A stretch of DNA of 64,000 nucleotides from Martinezella miluonensis (GCF_900094545.1 NZ_FMAH01000003.1:124001-188000), one strand, 5' to 3'. Shown: positions 1-9,820, counted from the stretch's first letter. The notes: generated from the sequence alone by a model not told the origin. Program-made: numbers and translations.

Positions 1-1233
1 CGCGAGAGTGCGACAGGCGAGCTTGCCAGTTTCGACGCCAAGGACGAACAGGTGCGGCGGCTTTTCGGCGACCGGTTCGACTCGATGAAAACGCTCGGCG
101 ACCGCGTGGTGCGCTATACGATGAGCACCGGCAACACCATCGAGATGCTGACCAGCGGCGACGCTGCCTATGCCGCAATGAAAGCTGCCATCGACGGCGC
201 CGAACGCAGCATTCTGATGGAAACCTATATATTCGACCGCGATCCGATCGGCTTTCGCATTGCCGACGCACTGATCGAAGCGGCCAAACGCGGCGTCAGC
301 GTGCGCGTCCTCATCGATGCCGTCGGCGCCCGCTATTCCGTGCCGAGCATCATGGGCTATCTCAGCGAGGGCGGCGTCGACGTCGACGTCTTCAACGGTA
401 ATGTCATCATCGGACTCAGATTGCCCTATGCCAATCTGCGCACCCACCGCAAGATTCTGAGCATCGACGGGCGGATCGCCTTTACCGGCGGCATGAATAT
501 ACGCCAGGGATTCACGCGCGAATTCGCACACGAGCATAGCGCGCGCGACATGCATTTCTGCGTGACGGGTCCGGCGGTTGCCGATCTCTTCAACACCGCC
601 GCCGAAGACTGGCGCTTCACCACCGGTGAAGTTCTGGACGGAGGTGAATGGCGGATTGCGGCGCCCTCCAACGAGCCCGGAGCGCCGGTCTTCATGCGCG
701 TCGTCGCCTCGGGCCCGGACCGTAGCCTGGAAACCAATCACAAGATGCTCGTCGGCGCGCTGTCGGTGGCGCATAAGACGATCCGTATCATGTCGCCCTA
801 TTTCCTGCCGGATCGGGAACTGATCAGCGCGCTGGTCACGGCGGCCAGACGCGGTGTCGAGGTCGATATCGTCGTGCCGACGGCCAACAATCTCGTGCTT
901 GTGGACCGCGCCATGACGGCGCAGTTCGACCAGATGCTGAAGAACTATTGCCGTATCTGGCGGGCCGAAGGTCCGTTCAACCACTCCAAGCTGCTGGCGA
1001 TCGACGGCACATGGGCCTATGTCGGCTCCTCCAATCTCGATCCTCGCTCGCTGCGGCTGAATTTCGAGGTGGATCTCGAGGTACTCGATCGCGGCTTCGC
1101 CGGCACGATCGATGCACATATCGGCGCGATCCTGGAAACGGCACACCCGGTCGATCTCGAAAAGCTCCGGGCACGACCCTTTATTGTGAGGCTGATCGAG
1201 AAGGTCCTCTGGCTCGGTTCGCCATATCTCTGA
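1..1233 (+). CDS. Phospholipase D-family protein (cardiolipin synthase-like), 5' partial
   Basis: The reading frame is open to the left edge, so the true start probably lies outside the window; a GTG at 52 is the first internal start candidate. Two HKD motifs define the phospholipase D superfamily. Counted from that GTG they are H132/K134/D139 (in THRKILSIDG) and H311/K313/D318 (in HSKLLAIDGT), each followed by the usual glycine/serine-rich segment (GGMN and GSSN). Members with two HKD motifs transfer phosphatidyl groups (cardiolipin synthases) or hydrolyse phosphodiesters. No transmembrane segment is visible in the part present, but a membrane anchor could lie in the missing N-terminus. An endonuclease/exonuclease/phosphatase-family gene follows on the same strand. 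Family certain; substrate not determined. Confidence 0.85.
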   Translation, partial: RESATGELASFDAKDEQVRRLFGDRFDSMKTLGDRVVRYTMSTGNTIEMLTSGDAAYAAMKAAIDGAERSILMETYIFDRDPIGFRIADALIEAAKRGVSVRVLIDAVGARYSVPSIMGYLSEGGVDVDVFNGNVIIGLRLPYANLRTHRKILSIDGRIAFTGGMNIRQGFTREFAHEHSARDMHFCVTGPAVADLFNTAAEDWRFTTGEVLDGGEWRIAAPSNEPGAPVFMRVVASGPDRSLETNHKMLVGALSVAHKTIRIMSPYFLPDRELISALVTAARRGVEVDIVVPTANNLVLVDRAMTAQFDQMLKNYCRIWRAEGPFNHSKLLAIDGTWAYVGSSNLDPRSLRLNFEVDLEVLDRGFAGTIDAHIGAILETAHPVDLEKLRARPFIVRLIEKVLWLGSPYL

Positions 1234-1356
1234 TGGGCTGCCACATGGACAATCTACCCTTGTCGCAGCCTTTTTACATGACAAGGCCGAGGATCGCTTC
1301 TTATAATCCCAAACATGTACCCGACATGGTCTGATCAAGGAACGGTCGACGGATCG

Positions 1357-2196
1357 ATGCGAAAAAAGAAAGAAAGCCTCGGTGCGAGCATTCTGGAAAG
1401 CCTGAAGAACCGAAAGAGCTCACATCCAACACCGGCAAGCAAGCCGGACCGTCCCGAAGGCACGCTGATCGCCTCCTACAATGTACACAAGTGCGTCGGC
1501 GCCGACCGCCGTTTCGATCCGGAGAGAACCAGCCGGGTCATTTATGAAATCGATGCCGATGTCATCGGCCTGCAGGAGGCCGATACCCGCTTCGGGGAGC
1601 GCACGGGGATCCTCGATCTGCGCCGGCTCGAACGCGAAACCGGGCTCATCCCGGTGCCGATCGCCGGCACCAGCAAGGCACATGGCTGGCACGGCAATGT
1701 TGTCCTATTCAAACAGGGCACCGTCCGCGACGTGCATCAAATCAAGCTGCCCGGGCTTGAGCCTCGCGGTGCACTGATTGCCGAGATAGAGTTGGCGCGC
1801 GGCGGAAGCATCCGCATCATCGCTGCCCATCTCGGCCTGCTGCATCGCTCGCGCGCCCAGCAAACGCGGCTGATCGTCGATCTCATGAATGACGGCAGCG
1901 AAATGCCGACCGTCCTGCTCGGCGATCTCAACGAATGGCGGCTGGGCGACCGGTCGTCGCTCAATACTTTCCAGGCGGCCTTTGGCCCTCTCCCTCCGGC
2001 AGTGCCGAGCTTTCCCTCGACGCTACCGCTTCTGGCGCTTGATCGCATCATGGCAAACCGGCGCGGCATGATCTCAGCGGTAGAGGTGCATGACTCACCA
2101 TTGGCACGCGTGGCGTCGGATCACTTGCCGATTAAAGCCGTGGTCAGTCTCGAAGCATCCGAGATGGAAGCCGAGGTACGGTCGCAAACAGCCTAG
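1357..2196 (+). CDS. Endonuclease/exonuclease/phosphatase-family protein
   Basis: The 279-residue protein carries the EEP-fold signature elements in order: SYNVHKC near the N-terminus (Asn of the active site), IGLQEAD (metal-binding Glu), LGDLNEWR (Asp and Asn) and the C-terminal ASDHLPI (catalytic Asp-His). EEP enzymes cleave phosphodiester bonds in nucleic acids, phospholipids or inositol phosphates. Its position after a phospholipase D-like gene would suit a phospholipid-related role, but that is only inference. The start at 1357 is preceded by AAGGAA at a rather long spacing; ATG 1315 is an in-frame alternative without a visible ribosome site. The roughly 40 basic, polar N-terminal residues lie outside the catalytic domain. 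Confidence 0.82.
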   Translation: MRKKKESLGASILESLKNRKSSHPTPASKPDRPEGTLIASYNVHKCVGADRRFDPERTSRVIYEIDADVIGLQEADTRFGERTGILDLRRLERETGLIPVPIAGTSKAHGWHGNVVLFKQGTVRDVHQIKLPGLEPRGALIAEIELARGGSIRIIAAHLGLLHRSRAQQTRLIVDLMNDGSEMPTVLLGDLNEWRLGDRSSLNTFQAAFGPLPPAVPSFPSTLPLLALDRIMANRRGMISAVEVHDSPLARVASDHLPIKAVVSLEASEMEAEVRSQTA

Positions 2197-2648
2197 GCTC
2201 AGAGTCTATTATTCGCTTGGTACGGCCGCCTGCCGCTCAGCAGCCTTGTTCGGATAAGGCGGATCCGCTCCAGAGTGTGCCCACAACCAGGAACACTATT
2301 GGAGCCATCAAACGGCTGACGAATGAGTTTGGGAAAACGATGTCATACCATAAACGCCTCTTGCATCGAGACCTGCATGCTGGGACCTTCTCGACAAAGG
2401 CGCGTTGGATGACGGTAACGCCCACGACAGCGCCACACGAGCAACTGTGCCCTGGCGTCTGGCGCGGCGGGCTGTTTATTGTCAAGCTGGGGCTTTCTCC
2501 CGCCAAGAGAGCAGGCTCCAGAATTCAGCAGGAGATTGCCCTACGGTGAACATCGTGTTCACGGCAACCTTGCGCCAAAAGCGGCCTTGGTCACGCTCCT
2601 GTCTCCTTGTGCAATCAACTGGAAAATTGCGAGGCTTGGGTGAACTGA
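2197..2648. other. Gene-poor stretch, nothing convincing
   Basis: About 450 bases separate the EEP gene from the cupin gene. Overlapping open frames exist on both strands (for example 2237-2506 on the minus strand, ending in a hydrophobic segment), but none has a recognisable domain or a convincing ribosome site. It may be a decayed gene or insertion scar, but I recognise no transposase motif or terminal repeat. Confidence 0.4.
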
Positions 2649-3068
2649 TCAGACCGGGACCAGTCCGTGGCGGAGCATGATCTCATTGACCTTAGTGAGG
2701 TCCGGTTTGCCGGGCACGTTCACCACCTCGGCAATTTCCTCGAAATAACGCCGTCCAATGGTACCCGGTGTGATGGTCGCCAAGACCTTGGCTGTGCCAT
2801 CATGCAGGTTCTCGTGATGGTGCACCGCCCCTCGCGGAATGAATATGGCGTCGCCGGCGCGAATCTCGTGCGTTAGCCCATCGACGATCACAGTGAGCGT
2901 GCCTTCGAGGCCGTAGAGGAATTCGTCGGCATCCCGATGATGATGCGGAGCGGGGACGCGCGCCCGAGATGGCACTGTGAATTCGAACACCGTCGCGCCG
3001 ACTTCACAGATGAGAAAACGCAGTTCGAGTTGCCCGATCCGCACAATGTCGTTTCCTACCGCTTCCAT
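2649..3068 (-). CDS. Cupin-domain protein
   Basis: A 139-residue single-domain cupin. The first cupin motif is PHHHRDADEFLYGLEG (two or three His plus Glu as metal ligands), the second is GDAIFIPRGAVHHHEN. Such small cupins bind a metal and act as isomerases, dioxygenases or sensors; nothing here fixes the substrate. The ATG at 3068 is preceded by GTGGAG at good spacing; an upstream TTG at 3083 is in frame but falls inside an operator. It diverges from a MarR regulator gene across a short region with two palindromes, so it is very likely the regulator's target. Confidence 0.8.
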   Translation of the reverse strand: MEAVGNDIVRIGQLELRFLICEVGATVFEFTVPSRARVPAPHHHRDADEFLYGLEGTLTVIVDGLTHEIRAGDAIFIPRGAVHHHENLHDGTAKVLATITPGTIGRRYFEEIAEVVNVPGKPDLTKVNEIMLRHGLVPV

Positions 3069-3082
3069 ATGAGGTCTCCACA

Positions 3083-3122
3083 ATGTAAAGTAACTTTACA
3101 TCAACAAGTAAAGTGACTTTAC
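3083..3122. promoter_or_regulatory. Twin palindromic operators between cupin and MarR genes
   Basis: Two inverted repeats lie in the 58-base divergent gap: ATGTAAAGTAACTTTACAT at 3083-3101 (perfect, centre 3092) and GTAAAGTGACTTTAC at 3108-3122 (perfect around centre 3115). Both share the core GTAAAGT-N-ACTTTAC, and the centres are 23 bp apart, about two helical turns. This is the expected form of a MarR-dimer operator pair. The second site ends five bases before the MarR ATG, so binding would repress the regulator's own gene as well as the cupin gene. Confidence 0.8.
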
Positions 3123-3126
3123 ATAT

Positions 3127-3603
3127 ATGTCAATCCTATCGCCCCAGAATTCAATTCCCGACGCGTTGCCCGGCCCGCCGTTCTTCGGCGCGCTGCTGCG
3201 CGTTGTCTGGCAGCATGTGCGAGACCGCATGCTGCAAGCCATTCACGAGGCGGGGTTTGCTGACTTCCAGGAGGCGCATTTTGCCGTGTTCTCGTTTCCG
3301 CTGCCGGATGGCATGAGACCGTCCGAGCTCGCGCGTCAGAAGCGGATGTCGCGACAAGCCGTGAACTATCTGCTCAGCCAGCTTGAAGACCTGGGCTATG
3401 TCGAGCGGCGCGCAGCCGACGGCAGCGATCGCCGACTGGTCTATCTAACACCACGGGGGCATGAAGTCGTCGCAGCCATTTTCGGATGTCTTCGGCAGTT
3501 GCATGAGCAATGGTCCAAAGAGGTTGGAAAGGAGCGCTTCGATGACTTCGTAGATGTGTTGAAGCAGCTGTCGACCAAAGCACAGGAACCGACAAACCGC
3601 TGA
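3127..3603 (+). CDS. MarR-family transcriptional regulator
   Basis: A 158-residue protein with a winged helix-turn-helix. The recognition region is SELARQKRMSRQAVNYLLSQ and the wing is RRAADGSDRRLVYLTPRG. MarR proteins bind as dimers to palindromes and are released by small ligands, often aromatic acids. The ATG at 3127 has no clear ribosome site and sits five bases after an operator, so the message may be leaderless or a later start may be used. The divergent cupin gene and the two operators between them make autoregulation and control of the cupin gene the obvious reading. Confidence 0.85.
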   Translation: MSILSPQNSIPDALPGPPFFGALLRVVWQHVRDRMLQAIHEAGFADFQEAHFAVFSFPLPDGMRPSELARQKRMSRQAVNYLLSQLEDLGYVERRAADGSDRRLVYLTPRGHEVVAAIFGCLRQLHEQWSKEVGKERFDDFVDVLKQLSTKAQEPTNR

Positions 3604-3736
3604 AAAACTCAACTTTGCGACGGTGATAAGGGTAGCCTCAGAACGGTTCGCGAACCGTACCTCCGAAGGTGAGCAGCCATTGGTGGCACTAACGACAGAA
3701 GGGCGGAAACTCGAGGCCAGCGGGCGTACTGCCCGA

Positions 3737-4501
3737 TCACCTACTTCTGCGTATCAGGCTACGATAACGCTGCTGGCTGCCTGTCAAATGCAGCCGCATC
3801 GCCGCTCGGGCAGCCTGTTCGTCCCTGTCGGAGATCGCCTCGGCGATCTGACGATGTTCGGCCTGGATTTGGACGATGTAATTGGCGGCAGCGGCTTCAT
3901 CATCGTGGTCGAGCAGGAAGGAGCGCGGGATCATCTTCTTGCCGGTCAGTTCCAGAAACTCCTTGAAGCGCGGATTGTTGGTCGCGTCGGCTATGGCCAG
4001 ATGAAAGGCGAAATCGGCTTCCGAGGTGGCAATACCACCCCGCAGGGCGCGATCGATGTCCTTGCAGCGCTCGAGGATGGCCTCCTCCTGCGCCGGCGAG
4101 CGCCGAACAGCCGCAATCCCCGCCGCTTCCGTTTCGACTGCAGTGCGCAGTTCCAGCATCTCGATGATCGAGGAAATCCGAGCAGGATCGGTCGCCAGAA
4201 GATTTGCTGAAGGAAAGGATTGCGCGGCGCTCACGAAGACACCAACGCCATGGCGCACCTCGACCAGACCATCGGCGCGCAGCGATGCGATCGCCTCGCG
4301 GATGACCGTGCGGCTAACCTTGTAGCGCTCGGTCAGGCCGTTTTCGCTCGGCAGCTTCTCGCCAGGCGGCGATATGCCGCCGAGAATCTCCTGACGCAAT
4401 TGCTGGGCAACATGATCGACAAGGTTACGCCGGCCGGATGGCTGCGCACTGCTCTCTCCCCTTTCGGTCACGTCCTCGCGCCGCATCCCACTCTTCCTCA
4501 A
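3737..4501 (-). CDS. GntR-family regulator, FCD (FadR) subfamily
   Basis: A 254-residue regulator. The N-terminal winged helix contains KLPSENGLTERYKVSRTVIR, typical of GntR. The C-terminal FCD domain keeps the metal-site pattern: Asp and His in DFAFHLAIADATNN, His in EHRQIAEAI and His in LHLTGS. FCD regulators usually sense sugar acids or other carboxylates. It is divergent from udh across an 87-base gap, so it probably represses uronate oxidation and lifts on hexuronate binding (inference). A short GC hairpin (CGGGC-gtact-GCCCG, 3721-3735) follows its stop codon and may help termination. Confidence 0.88.
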   Translation of the reverse strand: MRKSGMRREDVTERGESSAQPSGRRNLVDHVAQQLRQEILGGISPPGEKLPSENGLTERYKVSRTVIREAIASLRADGLVEVRHGVGVFVSAAQSFPSANLLATDPARISSIIEMLELRTAVETEAAGIAAVRRSPAQEEAILERCKDIDRALRGGIATSEADFAFHLAIADATNNPRFKEFLELTGKKMIPRSFLLDHDDEAAAANYIVQIQAEHRQIAEAISDRDEQAARAAMRLHLTGSQQRYRSLIRRSR

Positions 4502-4588
4502 TTTTGCCGGTCAATCCTACAGATATATGATGACTGGAAAAAGGGTATATTATAACCTGCCGACAACAGGATCGATCGGGAGACAATC

Positions 4589-5386
4589 ATGCTGAAAACT
4601 CTGTTGCTGACCGGCGCTGCCGGCGGCGTCGGCCAGGCGCTCAGGCCGCTTCTGGCGCAGATCGCCGAGAACGTCGTCCTGTCCGATCTTGCTCCTATTC
4701 GCGACCTGCGCCCGAACGAGCGTTTCGTTGCCTGCGATCTTGCCGATCGCAGCGGTGTAGACACGCTGGTCACGGGGGTCGACGGCATCATCCATCTCGG
4801 CGGCATCTCGGTGGAAAAACCCTTCGACCTGATCCTGCAGGGCAATATTCTCGGACTATACAATCTCTACGAAGCCGCCCGCGCAGCCGGCAAACCACGT
4901 ATCGTCTTTGCCAGCTCGAACCACACGATCGGCTTTTATCGCCGCGACGAGCGCATCGACAACAAGGTGCCCACGCGGCCGGATTCCCTTTACGGCGTTT
5001 CGAAAGTATTCGGCGAGGCGGTTGCGAGCCTCTACTTCGACAAGTTCGGCCAGGAAACCTTGTCGGTGCGCATCGGCTCCTGCTTTCCGGAGCCGCGCAA
5101 TACGCGCATGCTGGCGACCTGGTTCAGCGTGCGGGATTTTCTGTCCCTCTGCGGCTGCGCTTTCGACGCGCCGCGCCTCGGCCATACCATCATCTACGGC
5201 GTTTCCGACAATGACGAGCAATGGTGGGACAACAGCAACGCTGCCTTCCTTGGCTGGAAACCGCAGGATAAGGCCGCTCATTGGCGGGCTGAAATTCTGT
5301 CGCGAACACCCCAGGACGATCCGAACGATCCGGCGGTCATCTACCAGGGCGGCGGCTTTGCCTCAGCCGCCCACCCGGAGGATTGA
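4589..5386 (+). CDS. udh: Uronate dehydrogenase (NAD+)
   Basis: The 265-residue short-chain dehydrogenase of the extended type has the nucleotide motif TGAAGGVG (residues 8-15), a catalytic Ser-Asn-His stretch at 110-112 and the YGVSK pair Y135/K139. Long segments (HLGGISVEKPF, GLYNLYEAARA, FASSNHTIG, FGQETLSVRIGSC) match what I know of the Agrobacterium uronate dehydrogenase, which also has 265 residues. The enzyme oxidises D-galacturonate or D-glucuronate to the aldarolactone, the first step of oxidative hexuronate breakdown, relevant to pectin. The divergent GntR gene probably controls it. It converges on cysA with only three bases between the stops. Confidence 0.88.
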   Translation: MLKTLLLTGAAGGVGQALRPLLAQIAENVVLSDLAPIRDLRPNERFVACDLADRSGVDTLVTGVDGIIHLGGISVEKPFDLILQGNILGLYNLYEAARAAGKPRIVFASSNHTIGFYRRDERIDNKVPTRPDSLYGVSKVFGEAVASLYFDKFGQETLSVRIGSCFPEPRNTRMLATWFSVRDFLSLCGCAFDAPRLGHTIIYGVSDNDEQWWDNSNAAFLGWKPQDKAAHWRAEILSRTPQDDPNDPAVIYQGGGFASAAHPED

Positions 5387-5389
5387 CGG

Positions 5390-6439
5390 TCAAAGGCTGC
5401 TGCGGAAAAGCTTCCACCGGGTCGGCCTAAAAGCGATGCGATTGCGGTCGAGCGTATCCGCCTTGTTCGGCGGCAGCTCGATCTCGATAGGCTCATACTC
5501 GCTGCCAATGTTGATCTCGAGGTGGCGAGTACCCGCAACGCGGCGGCTGGCGACAAGCAGGCCGGCAATTGCGCCGCCGTCGCCGTCGCGAAGCTCGATA
5601 TCATGCGGCCGGAAATAGAGATCGGCCTCGCCATCCGGCTCGTGCGGCGTGCTGAGCCCCAGCGGCTTGTCGTCGAACCAGATCTCGCCACTGGCGATGC
5701 GAACCTTGACGCGATTGGATTGGCCGATGAACCCATAGACGAAGGGCGAGTTCGGCTTGTCGTAAATCTCATCCGGCGTACCGACCTGCTCGATCGCCCC
5801 CTTGTTGAGCACGACGATGCGGTCAGCAAGCTCAAGCGCTTCTTCCTGATCGTGGGTCACGAAAACGGTGGTATGGCCGGTTCGATCATGGATCTCCCGC
5901 AGCCACTTGCGTAAGTCCTTGCGGACCTGCGCGTCGAGCGCGCCGAAGGGCTCGTCGAGAAGCAAGACATTCGGCTCCACCGCCATGGCACGCGCCAGCG
6001 CCACGCGCTGTCGCTGACCACCGGAAAGCTGGGCCGGATAGCGCTTCTCCAAGCCGTTCAGCTGCACAAGCTCCAGCAGCTCCAGCGCGCGCCGGCGAAT
6101 TTCGTCGCGTGGCGGACGACGCGATGCCGAGCGGACTTTCAGGCCGAAAGAAACATTGTCCAACACCGTCATGTGTCGGAACAGCGCATAATGCTGAAAC
6201 ACGAAGCCGATATTGCGCTGCTGCACGGTCTTGCTCGAAGCATCGTCCTCACCGAAGAAGATCCTGCCTTCCGTCGGCGTTTCCAAGCCGGCTATCAAGC
6301 GCAGCAGCGTGGTCTTGCCGGAGCCGGACGGGCCGAGAAGCGCAATAAGTTCGCTCGAGCGAATATCCAGAGAAACATTGTGCAGCGCGGGAAATCGACC
6401 GAATTCCTTGCGCAGATTTTGAACGCGAACTTCCATCAA
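5390..6439 (-). CDS. cysA: Sulfate/thiosulfate ABC transporter ATP-binding protein
   Basis: A 349-residue ABC ATPase with Walker [14 protein letters not shown]-loop FVFQHYALF, signature [14 protein letters not shown] and Walker [12 protein letters not shown], followed by a roughly 110-residue C-terminal regulatory region of the CysA/MalK class. It energises sulfate import at the inner face of the membrane. It is the last gene of a leftward set sbp-cysT-cysW-cysA with short gaps or overlaps, the standard sulfate permease order. Assignment to sulfate rests on the two matching CysT/CysW permeases and the sulfate-type binding protein. Confidence 0.93.
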   Translation of the reverse strand: MMEVRVQNLRKEFGRFPALHNVSLDIRSSELIALLGPSGSGKTTLLRLIAGLETPTEGRIFFGEDDASSKTVQQRNIGFVFQHYALFRHMTVLDNVSFGLKVRSASRRPPRDEIRRRALELLELVQLNGLEKRYPAQLSGGQRQRVALARAMAVEPNVLLLDEPFGALDAQVRKDLRKWLREIHDRTGHTTVFVTHDQEEALELADRIVVLNKGAIEQVGTPDEIYDKPNSPFVYGFIGQSNRVKVRIASGEIWFDDKPLGLSTPHEPDGEADLYFRPHDIELRDGDGGAIAGLLVASRRVAGTRHLEINIGSEYEPIEIELPPNKADTLDRNRIAFRPTRWKLFRSSL

Positions 6440-6447
6440 GAATTCCT

Positions 6448-7326
6448 TCAGTGACGCCGGCTGGCTGCGATCTCTTCGCTGTAGCGCATTTCCAGCAACG
6501 TCTTCAGTATAAGTGTGACCAGGGCAAGCAGGGCGAGGAGCGTAGCAACGGCGAAAGCCCCAGAAAAATTATATTCGTTGTAGAGGATCTCGACCTGCAG
6601 CGGCATGGTGTTGGTTTCGCCGCGGATATGGCCCGAAACGACCGAGACGGCGCCGAACTCGCCCATGGCGCGAGCATTGCAGAGCAGCGCGCCGTAGAGC
6701 AGTCCCCACTTGATGTTCGGCAGCGTGACATACCAGAAGGTCTGCCAGCCATTGGCCCCGAGCGAAAGTGCCGCCTCCTCGTCCGCGCTGCCCTGCTCCT
6801 GCATCAGCGGGATCAGTTCGCGAGCGACGAAGGGAAAGGTGACGAACATCGTTGCAAGGACGAGCCCGGGCACCGCGAACAGGATCCGTATGCCGTTGCT
6901 CTGCAGCCAGGGACCGAGCACGCTATTCGAACTGAACAGAAGCACAAAGACCAGGCCGGATATGACCGGGGAAACCGAGAATGGCAGATCGATCAGCGTC
7001 GTCAGGAACGCCTTGCCCTTGAACTCGAACTTGGCGATCGCCCATGCAGCGGCAACACCGCAGACGAGGTTCAACGGCACGCTGATACCAGCAACGATCA
7101 GTGTCAGCCGGATCGCCGCAAAGGTTTCCTCATCGACCAGGGCTTCGAAGAAGGCCCCGATACCCTTGCGGAAAGCCTCGACGAAAACGGCGGCCAGAGG
7201 CAGGAGCACCATCAACGTCAGAAAGGCGAGCGAGATCAATACGAAGGTGATACGCGCCACCCGGCTTTCGGTGATGACGGAATGACCGGTTTCGGCAGTG
7301 CCAGAAAGATCATGCGCCATAGCCAT
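6448..7326 (-). CDS. cysW: Sulfate ABC transporter permease CysW
   Basis: The 292-residue integral membrane protein has about six hydrophobic segments and the cytoplasmic EAA loop [20 protein letters not shown] that docks on CysA. It pairs with CysT to form the sulfate channel. Its start overlaps the end of cysT by 17 bases (or 11 if the second Met is used), which suggests translational coupling. It lies eight bases upstream of cysA. Confidence 0.92.
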   Translation of the reverse strand: MAMAHDLSGTAETGHSVITESRVARITFVLISLAFLTLMVLLPLAAVFVEAFRKGIGAFFEALVDEETFAAIRLTLIVAGISVPLNLVCGVAAAWAIAKFEFKGKAFLTTLIDLPFSVSPVISGLVFVLLFSSNSVLGPWLQSNGIRILFAVPGLVLATMFVTFPFVARELIPLMQEQGSADEEAALSLGANGWQTFWYVTLPNIKWGLLYGALLCNARAMGEFGAVSVVSGHIRGETNTMPLQVEILYNEYNFSGAFAVATLLALLALVTLILKTLLEMRYSEEIAASRRH

Positions 7327-8167
7327 ATCTCCTTCTGCTCCAGGCCTGAATGAGGTTGATGATCAAAAGCATGGTGAAGGAAATGATCAGCATCACCGTC
7401 GCGATCGCCGTTGCTGCGGAGTAATTATATTCCTCCAGGCGAATGACGATGAGCAGAGGCGCGATTTCCGAGACGTAAGGCTTATTGCCGGCGATAAAGA
7501 TGACCGATCCGTATTCACCCGCCGCACGCGCGAATGCCAATGCGAACCCCGTTAGCGCGGCAGGCGCCAATCCCGGCAGCAGCACGCGTGTTATCGTCTG
7601 AAAACGGGAGGCTCCAAGGGTCGCAGCCGCTTCCTCGACTTCGCGGTCAATCTCTTCCATGACTGGCTGCGCAGTGCGCACCACGAAAGGCAGGCCGACG
7701 AAAATCAGCGCGATGACGATGCCGACCGGCGTGAAGGCGATCTTGATGCCGAGCGGCGTCAGGAACTGGCCGATCCAGCCGTTCGGCGCATAAAGCGTCG
7801 TGAGCGCAATGCCAGCCACGGCCGTCGGCAGCGCGAACGGCAGATCGACCATCGCATCGAGGATGCGTTTGCCCGGAAAGCGATAGCGCACCAGCACCCA
7901 GGCCAGGATGAGCCCGAGCACGGCATTGACGAGCGCGGCAATGAAAGCGCCGCCAAAACTCATGCGCAGCGCATAGAGCGTGCGCACATCAAAGGCGAGC
8001 GCCCAGAATTTCGACCAGCCGAGAGCGCTGCTTTTCAACAGCAGTCCCGACAGCGGAATGAGAACGATGAAGATGAGCCAAGCCAAGGTAACGCCGAGCG
8101 CCAATCCGAAGCCCGGAATGACACTCGGCTGCCGAAACCGCCACCGTTTGCGGGTTATGGAATGCAT
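7310..8167 (-). CDS. cysT: Sulfate ABC transporter permease CysT (CysU)
   Basis: A 285-residue permease with about six transmembrane segments and the EAA-loop motif [20 protein letters not shown]. The sequence [17 protein letters not shown] is a hallmark of the CysT/CysU group. It forms the membrane channel with CysW. It follows the binding-protein gene after six bases and overlaps cysW at its 3' end. Confidence 0.92.
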   Translation of the reverse strand: MHSITRKRWRFRQPSVIPGFGLALGVTLAWLIFIVLIPLSGLLLKSSALGWSKFWALAFDVRTLYALRMSFGGAFIAALVNAVLGLILAWVLVRYRFPGKRILDAMVDLPFALPTAVAGIALTTLYAPNGWIGQFLTPLGIKIAFTPVGIVIALIFVGLPFVVRTAQPVMEEIDREVEEAAATLGASRFQTITRVLLPGLAPAALTGFALAFARAAGEYGSVIFIAGNKPYVSEIAPLLIVIRLEEYNYSAATAIATVMLIISFTMLLIINLIQAWSRRRYGYGA

Positions 8168-8173
8168 TCAGTC

Positions 8174-9202
8174 TTATTGCCCCGGCTTGTAGATCTGATC
8201 GAAGACACCACCATCATTGAAGAATTTCGGCTGAGCTTGGGCCCATCCGCCGAAATCGTCAATGGTCGCCAGCTTCAAGGCCGGGAAGCGGGCGACATCC
8301 TTGGGATCGGCCGCTTCCGGCTTGATCGGCCGGTAATAATGCTTGGCGGCGATCTTCTGACCTTCGTCCGAGTACAGGTAGTTCAGATAGGCTTCAGCGA
8401 TCTTGCGCGTACCCTTGGTGTCGACATTGCCATCGACGACGGCAACCGGCGGATCGGCGCGGATGGAGACGGATGGGGTCACGATCTCGAATTTATCGGG
8501 GCCGAGTTCATCGAGCGAAAGATAGGCTTCGTTTTCCCAGGCAAGCAGGACATCGCCGAGGCCGCGCTGGACGAAGGTCGTCGTTGCACCGCGCGCACCG
8601 GTATCGAGAACTGGAACATGCTTCAGAAGTTGGGAAACATATTCCTGCGCCTTGGCATCGTCGCCGCCATTGGCCTGCTTGGCCCAGGCCCATGCAGCCA
8701 GAATGTTCCAGCGGGCGCCGCCTGATGTCTTCGGGTTCGGCGTGATGACCTCGACACCGTCCTTGACCAGATCCGACCAGTCCTTGACGCCCTTCGGGTT
8801 GCCCTTGCGCACCAGGAAAACAATGGTCGAGGTATAAGGAACGGAATTGTTGGGGAACTTGGTCTTCCAGTCAGCAGGGATCTTGTGCGTCGCCTTGGCG
8901 ATCGCATCGATATCGCCTTCCAGCGCCAGCGTCACGACATCGGCATCGAGACCGTCGATGACGGAGCGCGCCTGTGCGCCCGAGCCGCCATGCGAAGCCT
9001 TGATGTTGATGCTTTCGCCGGTGTCCTTTTTCCACTTTGCCGCGAAGACGGCATTGAAATCCTTGTACAGCTCACGCGTCGGATCGTAGGAAACATTGAG
9101 AAGCGTCTTGTCCGCTGCCCAGGTCGGCGCAATCGCCGCAACCGAAAAACTACCGATCAAAACTGCTGTGGCGAAAAGCCGGGAAAGCCTTACCGTCTGC
9201 AT
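8174..9202 (-). CDS. sbp: Periplasmic sulfate-binding protein
   Basis: A 342-residue protein with a Sec signal peptide (basic start, hydrophobic core, probable cut after PTWA near residue 29). Conserved sulfate-binding-protein stretches are present: [34 protein letters not shown] and [19 protein letters not shown]. It captures sulfate in the periplasm for CysTWA. The ATG is preceded by AAGGGGG at good spacing. As first gene of the set its 174-base upstream gap (9203-9376) probably holds the promoter; I could not assign a CysB-type site with confidence. Confidence 0.92.
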   Translation of the reverse strand: MQTVRLSRLFATAVLIGSFSVAAIAPTWAADKTLLNVSYDPTRELYKDFNAVFAAKWKKDTGESINIKASHGGSGAQARSVIDGLDADVVTLALEGDIDAIAKATHKIPADWKTKFPNNSVPYTSTIVFLVRKGNPKGVKDWSDLVKDGVEVITPNPKTSGGARWNILAAWAWAKQANGGDDAKAQEYVSQLLKHVPVLDTGARGATTTFVQRGLGDVLLAWENEAYLSLDELGPDKFEIVTPSVSIRADPPVAVVDGNVDTKGTRKIAEAYLNYLYSDEGQKIAAKHYYRPIKPEAADPKDVARFPALKLATIDDFGGWAQAQPKFFNDGGVFDQIYKPGQ

Positions 9203-9376
9203 GGATGAACCCCCTTCGTTTGTCCTTAAACCCTATCAACTTGGTCGTATAAAGTAACGAAGACCGTTCCCGTTTTAAGGAACTCTGGAGAACAGCATCC
9301 CATAGAATCCGGAAAAGTGAAATCACATTCCGGCACAGTCGCGAGGCGTCACAATCGCCGGTATCCGGCGATAGCA

Positions 9377-9820
9377 TCAGACATGAAAGATGGAATAGAG
9401 TTCTTCGGCGCTCTTTGCCTGCTTCATCGCCGCCAGCACGCCCTCGGTTCTCAGTCGCCTCGCGATAGCCGCCAGCACGTTCAGATACTCGCTACGACCG
9501 CCCTCCCCAAAAAGCAGCACAAAGGCCCATTCGGTCGGGATATCGTCAATGGCCTCGAAATCCACCGGGTGGGAGAAACGGGCCAGCAGGCCACGCGGCC
9601 TCGTCATACCCGCAATTGCGGCGTGCGGAACGGCCACGCCATTGCCGATGCCGGTCGTTCCGAGCTTCTCGCGCGTTTCCAGCGCCCTCAGAACCGCAGC
9701 GCCATCGAGGCCGAAACAGCTGGCTGCCTTCGATGACAGCACCTGCAGCGCCCGCCATTTTGTCGGGGCTGGCACTCCGATGAAGACATGCTCTGGCAGG
9801 ATGATGGTGGAAAGATCCAT
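9377..9820 (-). CDS. PTS EIIA type-2 (PtsN-like) protein
   Basis: A 147-residue PTS EIIA domain of the fructose/nitrogen type. The phosphorylatable His is H66 in GVAVPHAAI. The start at 9820 (MDLSTIILPE) gives a normal EIIA length; an in-frame extension of 20 residues upstream looks non-coding. No sugar permease gene is near, so a regulatory rather than a transport role is likely. It lies 114 bases downstream of kdpE on the same strand. EIIANtr of E. coli is known to contact KdpD and modulate kdp expression, so this copy may be a dedicated partner of the adjacent sensor (inference). Confidence 0.82.
   Translation of the reverse strand: MDLSTIILPEHVFIGVPAPTKWRALQVLSSKAASCFGLDGAAVLRALETREKLGTTGIGNGVAVPHAAIAGMTRPRGLLARFSHPVDFEAIDDIPTEWAFVLLFGEGGRSEYLNVLAAIARRLRTEGVLAAMKQAKSAEELYSIFHV

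Noticed and set aside
2217..2549. Overlapping frames of 89-110 codons between the EEP and cupin genes
   Set aside because: No ribosome site, no recognisable domain and frames open on both strands; left as unassigned sequence.
3643..3658. Perfect 16-base palindrome ACGGTTCGCGAACCGT after the MarR gene
   Set aside because: It has no loop and no promoter context, lying between a stop codon and a convergent gene end; a single copy is not enough to call an operator.
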